The notes under the pieces were generated by a model. The model was not told the origin of the DNA, ran no database searches, and saw only the letters and a list, made by a program, of their open reading frames with translations. A stretch of 48,910 nucleotides of DNA, from the NCBI GenBank assembly GCA_017848755.1, contig JAFIHI010000200.1, positions 1-48,910 of the forward strand, written 5' to 3'. Source of the DNA: Nakamurella sp. (GTDB taxonomy: Bacteria > Actinomycetota > Actinomycetes > Mycobacteriales > Nakamurellaceae). Positions 38,091-45,432 of the stretch are shown here, one piece after another (the first letter of the stretch is position 1; every line of letters starts with the position of its first letter). A program made the position numbers and the translations under genes.

Positions 38091-39020
38091 TCAGCGAGAC
38101 GCGCGCCAGATGAGCTTGTGGACGCCGAGGTGTCGGGGCAGCGCGCGCAGACCGGGGATGAACGGAAGCAGGATCAAGCCGAGCGTGAGCACCGCCATCA
38201 CGCCCCACACCAGCGCATCCGCATTGCTGGACGTGGAGAACGGCGGGATCTGATACCAGAACGTGTACAGCCACATCCAGGGTTGGCCGGGGTAGTTGCC
38301 GGTCTCGTTCATCATCCCCCACTGGTCGCCGCCGAGGTGTTCGGCTCGGGCCTGGTCCTCGAGGTAGGCGCCGTCGGCCAGCAGCAGCAGGGGTTTGGTC
38401 TGATCGGTGGGGTAGAACGCGCCCGAGGTGAGCTCGCTCTGCAGCGCGCCGGTGCGGGCCAGGGACAGGTAGCTGGCGGCCAGCTGCGGAACGGGCCCGT
38501 AGCTGCCGGCGGCGACCTTCGCCGGGTCCCCGTCCGGCGCCTTGGTCAGCGCATCGCTGTAGTCGCCGGCCCAGGAGGCCTGCTGCGCTACCGGGGCCGA
38601 GGTCCAGGTCGCCAGGGCATTAGTCAAGGTCGGGTCGCCGGCGGCGGCCTGCCGGAGCGGGCTGATCACCAGATCGTTCGCGCTGTCGACGGGGATCCGG
38701 ACACCGGCCCACTTCTGCAGGGCGAGCGGGCCGAGTTTCTGGCCTTCCGCGGCGGTGTTGTAGGGGGCGCCGTAGCCGGCGCTCGTCGTCGTCCCGGCGA
38801 GTTCGGCGGTCGCGGTGGCGACGACGTCGGCCGGGGCGGCCTTGGCCCACGCCGACAGGGTGATCGCGTGCTCGTCGGGTGAGGAGAACACCGCGGCCAG
38901 CGCGACGGTCAGGACCACCATTGTTATTGCGGCGATGACGAACTCGCGCACCAGGTCGTAGGGGCGGGTCGGGAAGAGATGCGAATCCGGGGTCCGGTCG
39001 CGGCGGGTTGCGGTGCTCAT
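38091..39020 (-). CDS. Cytochrome b C-terminal/subunit-IV-like membrane protein with large external loop
   Basis: 309 residues with one helix at about 25-50 (FVIAAITMVVLTVALAAVF), about 200 polar residues probably outside the membrane (Ala/Thr-rich, ending PWMWLYTFWYQIPPF), then a helix at about 265-285 (ALVWGVMAVLTLGLILLPFI). It overlaps the cytochrome b gene as ATGA and is read as its partner, in the manner of cytochrome b6 and subunit IV, though it has fewer helices than subunit IV. No Cys and no CxxCH, so no c-type heme. The loop is unlike known Qo-site sequence. Confidence 0.65.
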   Translation of the reverse strand: MSTATRRDRTPDSHLFPTRPYDLVREFVIAAITMVVLTVALAAVFSSPDEHAITLSAWAKAAPADVVATATAELAGTTTSAGYGAPYNTAAEGQKLGPLALQKWAGVRIPVDSANDLVISPLRQAAAGDPTLTNALATWTSAPVAQQASWAGDYSDALTKAPDGDPAKVAAGSYGPVPQLAASYLSLARTGALQSELTSGAFYPTDQTKPLLLLADGAYLEDQARAEHLGGDQWGMMNETGNYPGQPWMWLYTFWYQIPPFSTSSNADALVWGVMAVLTLGLILLPFIPGLRALPRHLGVHKLIWRASR

Positions 39021-39835
39021 CGTGCTACCTCGCTTCGCTCTGCGGCGGCGCTTTGTTGTGCGGGCAGCGGGGGCACTTGCGCCCCCGGCACCTGCGAAGC
39101 CTGCGCGGCCGCTGGGCCGTCATCGGGTGCCTCGACACCGTGGATCGGCGCTGGCGGCTCCGCGTCGAACGGCGGGACCACGCCGTGCCTGCGGACCAGG
39201 ACGATGTGCAGCACCACCAGAATGCCCACCACCAAGGGCAGCAGCATCACGTGCCACAGCAGCATCTGGCCCGGATTGAGCACGTTGAAATAGGCGCCCA
39301 CGCCGATTGAGTTGAGCCCGTCCTTGGCCTGGGTCGAGATCCACTGCGAGTCGAAGTTCGATTGCGACAGGTAGCCGGTGAACGCGGTGCCGATCGACCC
39401 GACGAATGCGACGGTGCCGGTGATCCACGTCAGCGCCCGCTTGCCCCGCCAGGCGGCCATGAAGAACTTGCCCCACAGGTGGATCACCATGCAGAAGAAG
39501 AACAGCTGCACGCTCCACAGGTGGGTCGAGTTGACGAAGTGCCCGACCCGGGACACGTGCCACCATGCCGCACCACCCACCGCGAGCACCAGCCCGGAGA
39601 GCAGCACGACCAGGAACGCGGCCAGCGTGACCACACCGAACACGTACACCCACGACCGCACGTACGCGGGCTGCCGGTCCGGAAGCCACTGGCCCTCGGG
39701 CACCGCCCGCGTGAGCCAGCTCCGGAACCGCACCGTCCAACTGCGCGTCGCGGCGCCAGTGGGGGCGCCGGTGTCAGTGCCTGTCGCCGAGCCGGTCTCG
39801 GTGCCGGTGACAGCGCCGGTGTCAGCGCTGGACAC
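39017..39835 (-). CDS. Cytochrome b N-terminal domain protein (b6-like, di-heme)
   Basis: 272 residues. A Thr/Gly repeat tail (TGTETGSATGTDTG) of about 30 residues precedes four helices. Heme ligands are visible as H-x13-H in helix B (THLWSVQLFFFCMVIH) and H-x14-H in helix D (HVMLLPLVVGILVVLH); x14 is the b6f-type spacing. It carries two b-hemes across the membrane. GTG at 39835 has GGGAG six bases upstream. It overlaps both the 65-residue gene before it and the partner after it. No Rieske or cytochrome c gene is in view. Confidence 0.82.
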   Translation of the reverse strand: MSSADTGAVTGTETGSATGTDTGAPTGAATRSWTVRFRSWLTRAVPEGQWLPDRQPAYVRSWVYVFGVVTLAAFLVVLLSGLVLAVGGAAWWHVSRVGHFVNSTHLWSVQLFFFCMVIHLWGKFFMAAWRGKRALTWITGTVAFVGSIGTAFTGYLSQSNFDSQWISTQAKDGLNSIGVGAYFNVLNPGQMLLWHVMLLPLVVGILVVLHIVLVRRHGVVPPFDAEPPAPIHGVEAPDDGPAAAQASQVPGAQVPPLPAQQSAAAERSEVAR

Positions 39836-40019
39836 CGGACCGCTCCCGCCGCTCGGACTTACGGTCGGCCGGGAAGGGCAGCAGCAGCGCCAGCACGAAG
39901 ACCGCCAGCATCGCCGCGATGATCAGCAGGTTCGTCAACGAGATCTGGACGACACCCCAATGCACATAACGCGCCGCGCGCGGCAACACCGCGCCAGGCG
40001 ACGACAACAGCACCCACAT
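39822..40019 (-). CDS. Small single-helix membrane protein of the cytochrome b module
   Basis: 65 residues: a helix at about 26-49 (ISLTNLLIIAAMLAVFVLAL) with a basic C-terminal tail (DRKSERRERSG). ATG at 40019 is chosen over upstream in-frame ATGs because AAGGAGG lies 7 bases before it. Its 3' end overlaps the cytochrome b start by 14 bases, so it is coupled to it and may be a small accessory subunit. No heme or metal motif. Confidence 0.65.
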   Translation of the reverse strand: MWVLLSSPGAVLPRAARYVHWGVVQISLTNLLIIAAMLAVFVLALLLPFPADRKSERRERSGVQR

Positions 40020-40175
40020 CTGGGGCCTCCTTCGACGGCAGTGCATCCAGGACACTGCCGCCGCCGTATGGCTCGCTAGGGCCAAACGTCACTGCGCGCC
40101 GGGACTTCCGGACACACTTCGCGACCCGCTCACCGGCTCAGTTGGTTGCCGCGCCTACGGTTTGCCCCGCTCTTC

Positions 40176-40223
40176 GGGTATGACGCTGTTCGCCGCCGCC
40201 GGCGGGATACGGCCGTCGGCCTC
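40176..40223. repeat. Degenerate copy of the GGGTATGACGC element
   Basis: GGGTATGACGCTGTTCGC, then ACGGCCGTCGGCC, matches the left arm and loop of the 24.6-kb hairpin (GGGTATGACGCGGTTCGC, ACCGGCCGTCAGGCC). The right arm is not in place, but a perfect 13-bp reverse complement of TATGACGCTGTTC lies at 40295-40307 inside the end of the MFS gene. It fills most of the gap between that gene and the cytochrome module. Confidence 0.5.
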
Positions 40224-41582
40224 TCAATGCCCGCCGGGGGCCCCTTCTGCCGCTGCCCCGTCGAGATCGGCTGCTACGACAGCGCTTTCGGCAAGAACAG
40301 CGTCATAGTCGGTGACGCGATGACGGACGGCGGCGGCGATGGCGAGCGCCGCGGCGATCACCGCGCCGGCCGCGCACAACCACCCGAAGCCCCACGCGCC
40401 GACGACGACCCCGGCCAGGGCACTCCCGCCGGCCGCCGCGAGCCCCATGACGATATCCGCGAAGCCCTGTACGCCGGGCCGGTCGGTGATCGGGACCGCG
40501 TTGGTGAGCATCGTCGACCCTGCCGTGAGCGTGAACGACCAGCCGAGCCCGAGCAGGAACAGCCCGACCGTCAACGTCGTGGACCAGCCTGCGGACGCCA
40601 GCCCGGCGACAATCGCCGCCGACAGCAACAGCAGGGCTCCCGCGATCACGATCAGGCGCGGACCCACGCGGTCCGCGATCAGGCCCACTGCGGGCGACAA
40701 CGCGTACATGCCGAGAATATGGATGCTGACCACGAGCCCGACGACTCGCAGCGACGCCCCGCCCGCGTGCATCTGCAGCGGCGTCATCACCATGATCGAC
40801 ACCATGACGACGTGCCCGGCGACGATCGATGCGGCGCCGATGAGTGCGGCACGGTTTCGGGCGATCACCCGAATCGCGTGACCGATCGATCCGGCCGGGC
40901 GGGCGTCGACCTGCCGCGGGGACGGACCGGCCATTCGCTGGGCGGTGACGAGCGGGTCTGGCCGCATGCGGATCGTGATGAGTAGCGCGGCGAGCAGGAA
41001 CCCGGCCAGGCTCGCGATGAATGGGCCAGACAACGTGGGCAGGCCGGTCGCTTGGGCGAGCCGCCCGGACGGCCCGAGCAGGTTCGGCCCGAGCACCGCC
41101 CCGACGGTCGTCGCCCACACCACGGTGCTCAGCGCCCGGCCGGCATGTGCGGGCTCTGCGAGATCGGTTGCCGCGTAACGGGCCTGGCCGCTGGAGGCGG
41201 AGGCCCCGCCGAACAGCGCGGTTCCGGCCAGTAGCACCGGGAACGAACCGATCACGGCGGCGACGATGGCGAGGACAGCGCCGGTGGCCCCCACTAGATA
41301 GCCGCCGGTCAGGCCGACGCGCCGCCCACGGCGCGCCATCAGCCGTGCCATCGGCGCGGTCAGGAGGGCCGCACCGAGCACCTGGGCGGTGTTCGCCAGA
41401 CCTGCCAGTTCCGCGCTTCCCACCAGCTGTGCCGCCACAATGCTGCCGACCGCAATACCGGCGGCGGTACCGACCCCGCCGAGCATCTGGCTTCCGACGA
41501 GCGACACCATCGCGCGGCGCTGGATTGCCCGCGGCGGTATCTCGCCGGGCCGACAATGCACCCGGGCGGCGCGCCTGGCCAT
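40224..41582 (-). CDS. MFS transporter (12 helices)
   Basis: 452 residues with about twelve hydrophobic helices. The A-motif-like loop is ARLMARRGRRVGLTGG between helices 2 and 3, and DRVGPRLI marks the equivalent loop in the second half. GQARYAATDLAEPAHAGRAL is typical of actinobacterial drug/efflux-type MFS proteins. ATG at 41582 starts just after the GroES stop at 41602, leaving 19 bases. It is the last gene of the ArsR-glutaredoxin-GroES-MFS block, so export of a toxic metalloid, thiol adduct or drug is a reasonable guess. Confidence 0.83.
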   Translation of the reverse strand: MARRAARVHCRPGEIPPRAIQRRAMVSLVGSQMLGGVGTAAGIAVGSIVAAQLVGSAELAGLANTAQVLGAALLTAPMARLMARRGRRVGLTGGYLVGATGAVLAIVAAVIGSFPVLLAGTALFGGASASSGQARYAATDLAEPAHAGRALSTVVWATTVGAVLGPNLLGPSGRLAQATGLPTLSGPFIASLAGFLLAALLITIRMRPDPLVTAQRMAGPSPRQVDARPAGSIGHAIRVIARNRAALIGAASIVAGHVVMVSIMVMTPLQMHAGGASLRVVGLVVSIHILGMYALSPAVGLIADRVGPRLIVIAGALLLLSAAIVAGLASAGWSTTLTVGLFLLGLGWSFTLTAGSTMLTNAVPITDRPGVQGFADIVMGLAAAGGSALAGVVVGAWGFGWLCAAGAVIAAALAIAAAVRHRVTDYDAVLAESAVVAADLDGAAAEGAPGGH

Positions 41583-41601
41583 GGACGTCGCAAGGTCCTC
41601 G

Positions 41602-41883
41602 TCAGGACTCGTGCACGCTGGCAATCAGGTCGGCGGCGTCCAGCACGAGGTGATCATGCCCGTCGATGGTGACGTCGGTCCCGGAGTACTTGGCGTACAA
41701 GACGATGTCGCCGGGTTCGACGCCAGCCGGATCGTCCATGGTCTGCCCGAGAGCGACGACCTCGCCGCGTTGCGGCTTGTCCCGCGCGGTGTCGGGAATG
41801 ATGATCCCGCCCGCGGTGACGGCCGGCTCGTCGAGCACGCGGACCAGTACACGGTTACCGAGCGGTCGGATTTCTGTTGCCAT
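41602..41883 (-). CDS. GroES-family co-chaperonin, orphan copy
   Basis: 93 residues covering the full GroES fold: RPLGNRVLVRVLDEP, the mobile loop AGGIIIPD that contacts GroEL, RGEVVALGQ, and the roof/base KYSGTDV. It is shorter and less acidic than housekeeping actinobacterial GroES, and no groEL is next to it. It follows a glutaredoxin and precedes an MFS transporter, which suggests a stress-induced paralogue and not the main groES. GGGAGA-like sequence precedes the ATG (CTTCTGGGAGAGGG on the plus strand holds no obvious AGGAGG). Confidence 0.88.
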   Translation of the reverse strand: MATEIRPLGNRVLVRVLDEPAVTAGGIIIPDTARDKPQRGEVVALGQTMDDPAGVEPGDIVLYAKYSGTDVTIDGHDHLVLDAADLIASVHES

Positions 41884-41910
41884 CGTTGTTCCTTCTGGGA
41901 GAGGGTCCGA

Positions 41911-42171
41911 TCAGCGGGAAAGGCCGAGCAACCGATCGATGCGGGGCCTGTCGAAGCCGATGATCGTGTGCCCGTCGATGTCCACCACAGGCACGCCCAT
42001 CTGCCCCGTTCGGCGTACCAGGTCGTTGGCGGCGCGCGGGTCCTTCGACACGTCGACCTCGCGGAAGCGGACGTGACGGTCACGCAGGTATTGCTTCGTC
42101 CGCAGGCACCACGAGCACGTCGGCGTGGTGAAGACAAGCACCCGGTGTGGGCGCTGATCGGCCGAGGGCAT
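41911..42171 (-). CDS. Glutaredoxin-family (mycoredoxin-like) protein
   Basis: 86 residues of the glutaredoxin fold. The redox pair is C-S-W-C in TTPTCSWCLRTKQYL; the cis-Pro is in MGVPVVDIDG and the terminal helix starts DRPRIDRLLG. Such small proteins reduce mixed disulfides of mycothiol in actinobacteria, and mycoredoxin serves arsenate reductases. Its position after an ArsR regulator fits a metalloid or redox stress operon. The first Cys is the expected nucleophile. Confidence 0.88.
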   Translation of the reverse strand: MPSADQRPHRVLVFTTPTCSWCLRTKQYLRDRHVRFREVDVSKDPRAANDLVRRTGQMGVPVVDIDGHTIIGFDRPRIDRLLGLSR

Positions 42172-42204
42172 GGTGGTGATCGATTCTCGTGTCGTCGAGC
42201 GGGG

Positions 42205-42573
42205 CTATCGACGGGCCGGTTTTCGGGAGGGCTTGCCGTGGTCGGAAACGGTCGCGGTCAGGGCAGCTGCCTGGCTCAGCAACGCGTTGCAGACCTGCTC
42301 GCAGAGGTCGAGCACATGCGAGTCGGGCAGCTCGTAATACACGAAGTTCCCGGCCCGGCGGCGCGTGACGATCCCCGCATCGGCCAGCGCGGCGAGATGT
42401 TTGGACACGTTCTGCTGGCTCGCACCCATCTCGGACGCCAGGGCGTTCACGCTCTTCTCGCCGTCGGAGAGCAGGTCCAGCAGCCGGATACGGGTCGCAT
42501 CGCCGATCAGCCGCAGACGCCGCGCGATCAGTTCGGCGAGCTGGTCCGTCAACGGGTGTGGAAGCTTCACCAC
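42205..42573 (-). CDS. ArsR-family winged-helix regulator
   Basis: 122 residues. The winged HTH is visible as LSDGEKSVNALASEMGASQQNVSKHLAAL with wing ADAGIVTRRRAGNFVYYEL. The canonical metal site ELCVCDL in helix 3 is absent (VNALASEMG), so metal sensing, if any, uses other residues; Cys occurs only in LCEQVCNALL (helix 5), which could ligate a soft metal or sense thiols. GTG at 42573 abuts the inverted repeat 42574-42605, its likely operator. It should control itself and the glutaredoxin, GroES and MFS genes. Confidence 0.87.
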   Translation of the reverse strand: MVKLPHPLTDQLAELIARRLRLIGDATRIRLLDLLSDGEKSVNALASEMGASQQNVSKHLAALADAGIVTRRRAGNFVYYELPDSHVLDLCEQVCNALLSQAAALTATVSDHGKPSRKPARR

Positions 42574-42605
42574 ACAAGCATATCACTGTTTAGTTGTTTG
42601 CTTGT
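42574..42605. promoter_or_regulatory. Inverted repeat at the ArsR start, probable operator
   Basis: ACAAGCA (42574-42580) and TGCTTGT (42599-42605) are perfect 7-bp arms around an 18-base AT-rich centre (TATCACTGTTTAGTTGTT). The site begins one base before the GTG start of the regulator, so the transcript may be leaderless or start inside it. Confidence 0.55.
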
Positions 42606-42639
42606 CTATCTGATTCTGCTGCGGTGCGGCCACGGGGCT

Positions 42640-42712
42640 TCACGGTGATAGCAACGACGACCACGAGGACGTTGTGCCGCGAACCGTCATGGTCGGGAGC
42701 GTGGAGTGCCGC
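42640..42712 (-). pseudogene. LivG fragment, remnant of a decayed ABC gene copy
   Basis: On the minus strand CCCGACCATGACGGT, then CACAACGTCCTCGTGGTCGT, closely matches the intact livG at 46.6 kb in the segment coding FPTMTVHDNVLVAVA; a small indel shifts the frame. It lies directly after the amidohydrolase remnant, the same order as in the intact operon. It is too short to be functional. Confidence 0.5.
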
Positions 42713-42851
42713 GCGCCGGGGCATATGCTCGCCGTCCACCTGTTATTCGACTATGACGGGCCGGCCAAGCGGCGGGGCCGGGCGCAGTCGAAGCACGAGG
42801 GGCTCCCGGCAGAGAGTCGCTGTACATCACCGCCGTCGCAATGCACCCGCA

Positions 42852-43598
42852 TCCCCGGGCCTGTGCCGGAGCCGCGATGGCGTCCGTGGATGACTGCAAT
42901 CCGTCACCGTGCATGTCGAAGACGGCCGAGCTGCTCTGCACCCGTGCGCAAAAGCCCATCTCGTCGAGCATCGATGAAGTGGAGGTCATGGCATTGTCCG
43001 TGCCGAGTCCGACCATCAGGCCCAGATCGACCGCGACCAAGAACGACGGTAACATCCTGCCTAGGCAGGCCATGGCTCGCGGGCACATCACCGCGCCGAT
43101 CCCCGCATCCCGCGCGCGCGTCAGATCGGCCACGTCCGCGTAGGTCAAACGGACCAAGAAATCCGGCTCGAGAATGCCGGTCGCGCGTTCGATCTCTCTC
43201 CGACCGGTATGGCGCAGAGACAACTCGTCGTATTCGATCGATGCGGCAGAGTGCGTGGCCAAGCGTTTCCCGGCAGTTCCACGGACCAGCCTCAAGATCG
43301 CTCGGAGGCCCGCATCCGGCGTGTGGTTGACGTGGACCGGTGCGAAGCCGTCCGCGACGTCAAGTGCGGCCGCGATGTCCTCCATGACCGATGGAATGAG
43401 ATCCCCGGAATTCGTCGACAGGGCCTCGGCGCTCTGCACCGGATACGTCGAGTGCCCGGTGAAGTGCAGCCATTCGATCGGCGAGGAGGAGAGCGCGGAG
43501 CGCAGGGCGACGATCGCGTCAGCGCCACCGGTGCAGAAATCCGCCGCCATGACGGTGCCGGACGCGAGCATCTGCGCCGCGGCCCTGTCGGCGCATTC
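42852..43598 (-). pseudogene. Amidohydrolase remnant, N-terminus deleted
   Basis: Residues from ECADRAAAQMLASGTV to about APAQARG align with the intact amidohydrolase at 46941-48191 from its MLAAGTV segment on (shared: DVA-GF, LATH, PDF-V, VMCPR, LGTDNAM). The N-terminal third with the H-x-H metal motif is gone, and the HMTAA metal His of the intact protein is Arg here (RLTYA). Past 42852 the frame runs on to 42687 in unrelated sequence. At the 5' end it is fused out of frame to an NTF2-like remnant near 43600. Not a functional enzyme. Confidence 0.72.
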
Positions 43599-43602
43599 GG
43601 GG

Positions 43603-43836
43603 AACGAAGTCCGTCCTGTTCTTCCTGACCCACTGGTACCGTCGCGCCGCGTCGGCGACCATATCGGTGAGATTGGAATAGATGAATCCGCCCGCGAACG
43701 TGAGCTTCGCGCCCGGGGCCAGGTAGGCAGACGCGTCCTCCAATCTGCGCTGCTCGCAGAGAAGCAGGTAGTCGTTCACCCACGCGATGCCGTTCTCGCG
43801 TTCTTCTTCGGTGACTCCACCAGGGCCCTTGACCAT
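43603..43836 (-). pseudogene. NTF2/SnoaL-like remnant, C-terminus deleted
   Basis: ATG 43836 starts a frame matching the intact NTF2-like gene at 48243-48677: YLLLCEQRRLEDAS versus YLVLCEERRLDEAA, and LTDMVADAARRYQWVRKNRT versus LRDMVADAAERYREVRKHRT. Similarity ends at about residue 78 (DFVP), and the reading frame runs on into the shadow of the amidohydrolase remnant, stopping at 43519. It follows the racemase-like gene by 62 bases, so it was probably in the same operon. Confidence 0.72.
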
Positions 43837-43898
43837 CAGAATCGCACCTCGTTCATTTCTTGGTTTGTTGTTGGATCCGTGTACCGCTACAAGGTGGC

Positions 43899-44699
43899 TC
43901 ACGGCATGAACACCTCTTGAAGATGGCGCACGACGCTGGGGGCGAGGCGCCGTCGCTCGTAGGAGTTCGCGCCAACATCCCACACCTTCGCAGCCCGGGC
44001 GCGCGCCAACGCGTCGGCCATGACGACCGTGAGCCCGTTCGAGTCGATGACCGGCAGGCCTCCGGTCTCACGAACACCAGCTGCCCAGAGCAGCTCGTTT
44101 TCCAGACCCTCCCCGCACACGACGACGTCCGCTCCACGGGCCTTCAGCTTCTCGGCCGCACGGTCCATGAGGCTGACCAGCTCACGTACATCTCCGCTGT
44201 TCGCCAACGCATCGCCGATCACCTCCTTGGCGCCCGGCATGTACTCGAATCCCACGCATGAGGAGGACACACCCTGCGTGCGCATGTTCGCGGAGATAGG
44301 GGCCTCGAGCGCCGGAATGAAGCCGACGATGCCGAACTGGATGCGCTGGGATGCCAGCAATGAGAATGTCTGTCGACCGTATCCGATCACGGGAATCGAG
44401 GTGAGCGACAGCGCATGGCTGAGGCCCGGGTCCTGACTGGCCCCGATGACATAGGCATCGTATCCTGCGCGTTCCGCTCCCACGCTCTGCCGCGCGAATT
44501 CCCAGCCGAAGAACGTTTCGGCCTGGCCGAACTCTACGTAGTTCGCCGGTAGCGCATCCGCAAACGCGCGGCCCGGCAATCCTTGTTGGCGCACGATTGT
44601 GTCTTCAGGCAGCAAGGCCTTGAAGTGCGCGTCGTACGCCGCATCCAACCAGGGGAATCTTCCCAGAATCGTGTGCTTTTGAAACCAAATCTTCGGCAT
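43899..44699 (-). CDS. Aspartate/glutamate-racemase-superfamily protein (hydantoin-racemase-like)
   Basis: 266 residues, Asp/Glu/hydantoin racemase superfamily. SQDPGL near residue 110 aligns with the C-x-D-D-P-G-L segment of hydantoin racemase, but the first catalytic Cys is replaced (VIGASQDPG). A Cys is present near residue 200 (VVVCGEGLEN), one to two positions from the expected second Cys. A one-base or two-base mechanism by Cys pair is therefore uncertain; maleate-isomerase- or decarboxylase-like relatives also use a single Cys. It belongs to a Liv-transport operon with an amidohydrolase, so a hydantoin-, cyclic amide- or amino-acid-type substrate is inferred. Confidence 0.7.
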   Translation of the reverse strand: MPKIWFQKHTILGRFPWLDAAYDAHFKALLPEDTIVRQQGLPGRAFADALPANYVEFGQAETFFGWEFARQSVGAERAGYDAYVIGASQDPGLSHALSLTSIPVIGYGRQTFSLLASQRIQFGIVGFIPALEAPISANMRTQGVSSSCVGFEYMPGAKEVIGDALANSGDVRELVSLMDRAAEKLKARGADVVVCGEGLENELLWAAGVRETGGLPVIDSNGLTVVMADALARARAAKVWDVGANSYERRRLAPSVVRHLQEVFMP

Positions 44700-44736
44700 C
44701 CGTCATTCCCTCGATCGCGCGGTTCTCCCATACGTC

Positions 44737-45429
44737 TTAACCCATCCAGAGGCCGCCGTTGATGTCGAGCACCGCCCCGGTGATGGATCGAGCGGCGTCG
44801 GAATACAGGAAGCTGATGACCCCTGCCACCTCAGCGGGGTCAATGGTCCTGCCCAACGGTATTTGCGCGACGAGACCTTCACGTTGCCGAGCCGACAATC
44901 GGTGATACATGGCGGTCTCGACCGGGCCGGGGGCAATGGCGTTGGCCCTGATCCCATCCGGCGCGAGCGTGCGCGCGAAATGACGGGCCAGGCCGATGAT
45001 TCCGGCCTTGGCGGTCGCGTAGGCCGGGCCGGACAGGGTGTTACCGCCGTTGCGACCGTTCACGGAACTCATCAGAACGATGTTCCGGTCGCCGGTTGCG
45101 GCACGCAGCCTGGAAAGCCCTTCGCGCACAACGACATACGCGGTGTCGAGGTTCGAGCGGATGACGGAACGCCAGCCATCGACGTCGGTCTCATCCACGC
45201 CTCCGGCACCGGCAGCGCCTGCCAGCGCGACAATGCCGCGGAGCGTCGATGGGGCCGACGCGTCGAGGAAGGCACGCACCGAAGCCGGATCGGCCGCATC
45301 GACGCCGTCGGCGATGTCGAGCACTAAGGGCTGGAAGCCTGCCGCGCGTAGCGCCACTGCGGTAGCTTGACCGATACCGCCAGCACCGCCGGTGATGAGA
45401 ATCGTGCCGTTCCCGCTGTCGCGCCCCAT
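44737..45429 (-). CDS. SDR-family oxidoreductase
   Basis: 230 residues. Classical SDR with TGGAGGIGQ, catalytic Ser in LMSSVNGRN, Y-x3-K in YATAKAG, NAIAPGPVET and the C-terminal GAVLDINGGLWMG. The nucleotide-binding region is slightly shortened (beta3 lacks the usual Asp loop, DIADGVDA). Stop-to-start distance to livF is 3 bases upstream and 37 bases to the racemase-like gene downstream, so it is in the same transcript. Substrate not identifiable. Confidence 0.87.
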   Translation of the reverse strand: MGRDSGNGTILITGGAGGIGQATAVALRAAGFQPLVLDIADGVDAADPASVRAFLDASAPSTLRGIVALAGAAGAGGVDETDVDGWRSVIRSNLDTAYVVVREGLSRLRAATGDRNIVLMSSVNGRNGGNTLSGPAYATAKAGIIGLARHFARTLAPDGIRANAIAPGPVETAMYHRLSARQREGLVAQIPLGRTIDPAEVAGVISFLYSDAARSITGAVLDINGGLWMG

Positions 45430-45432
45430 CGG

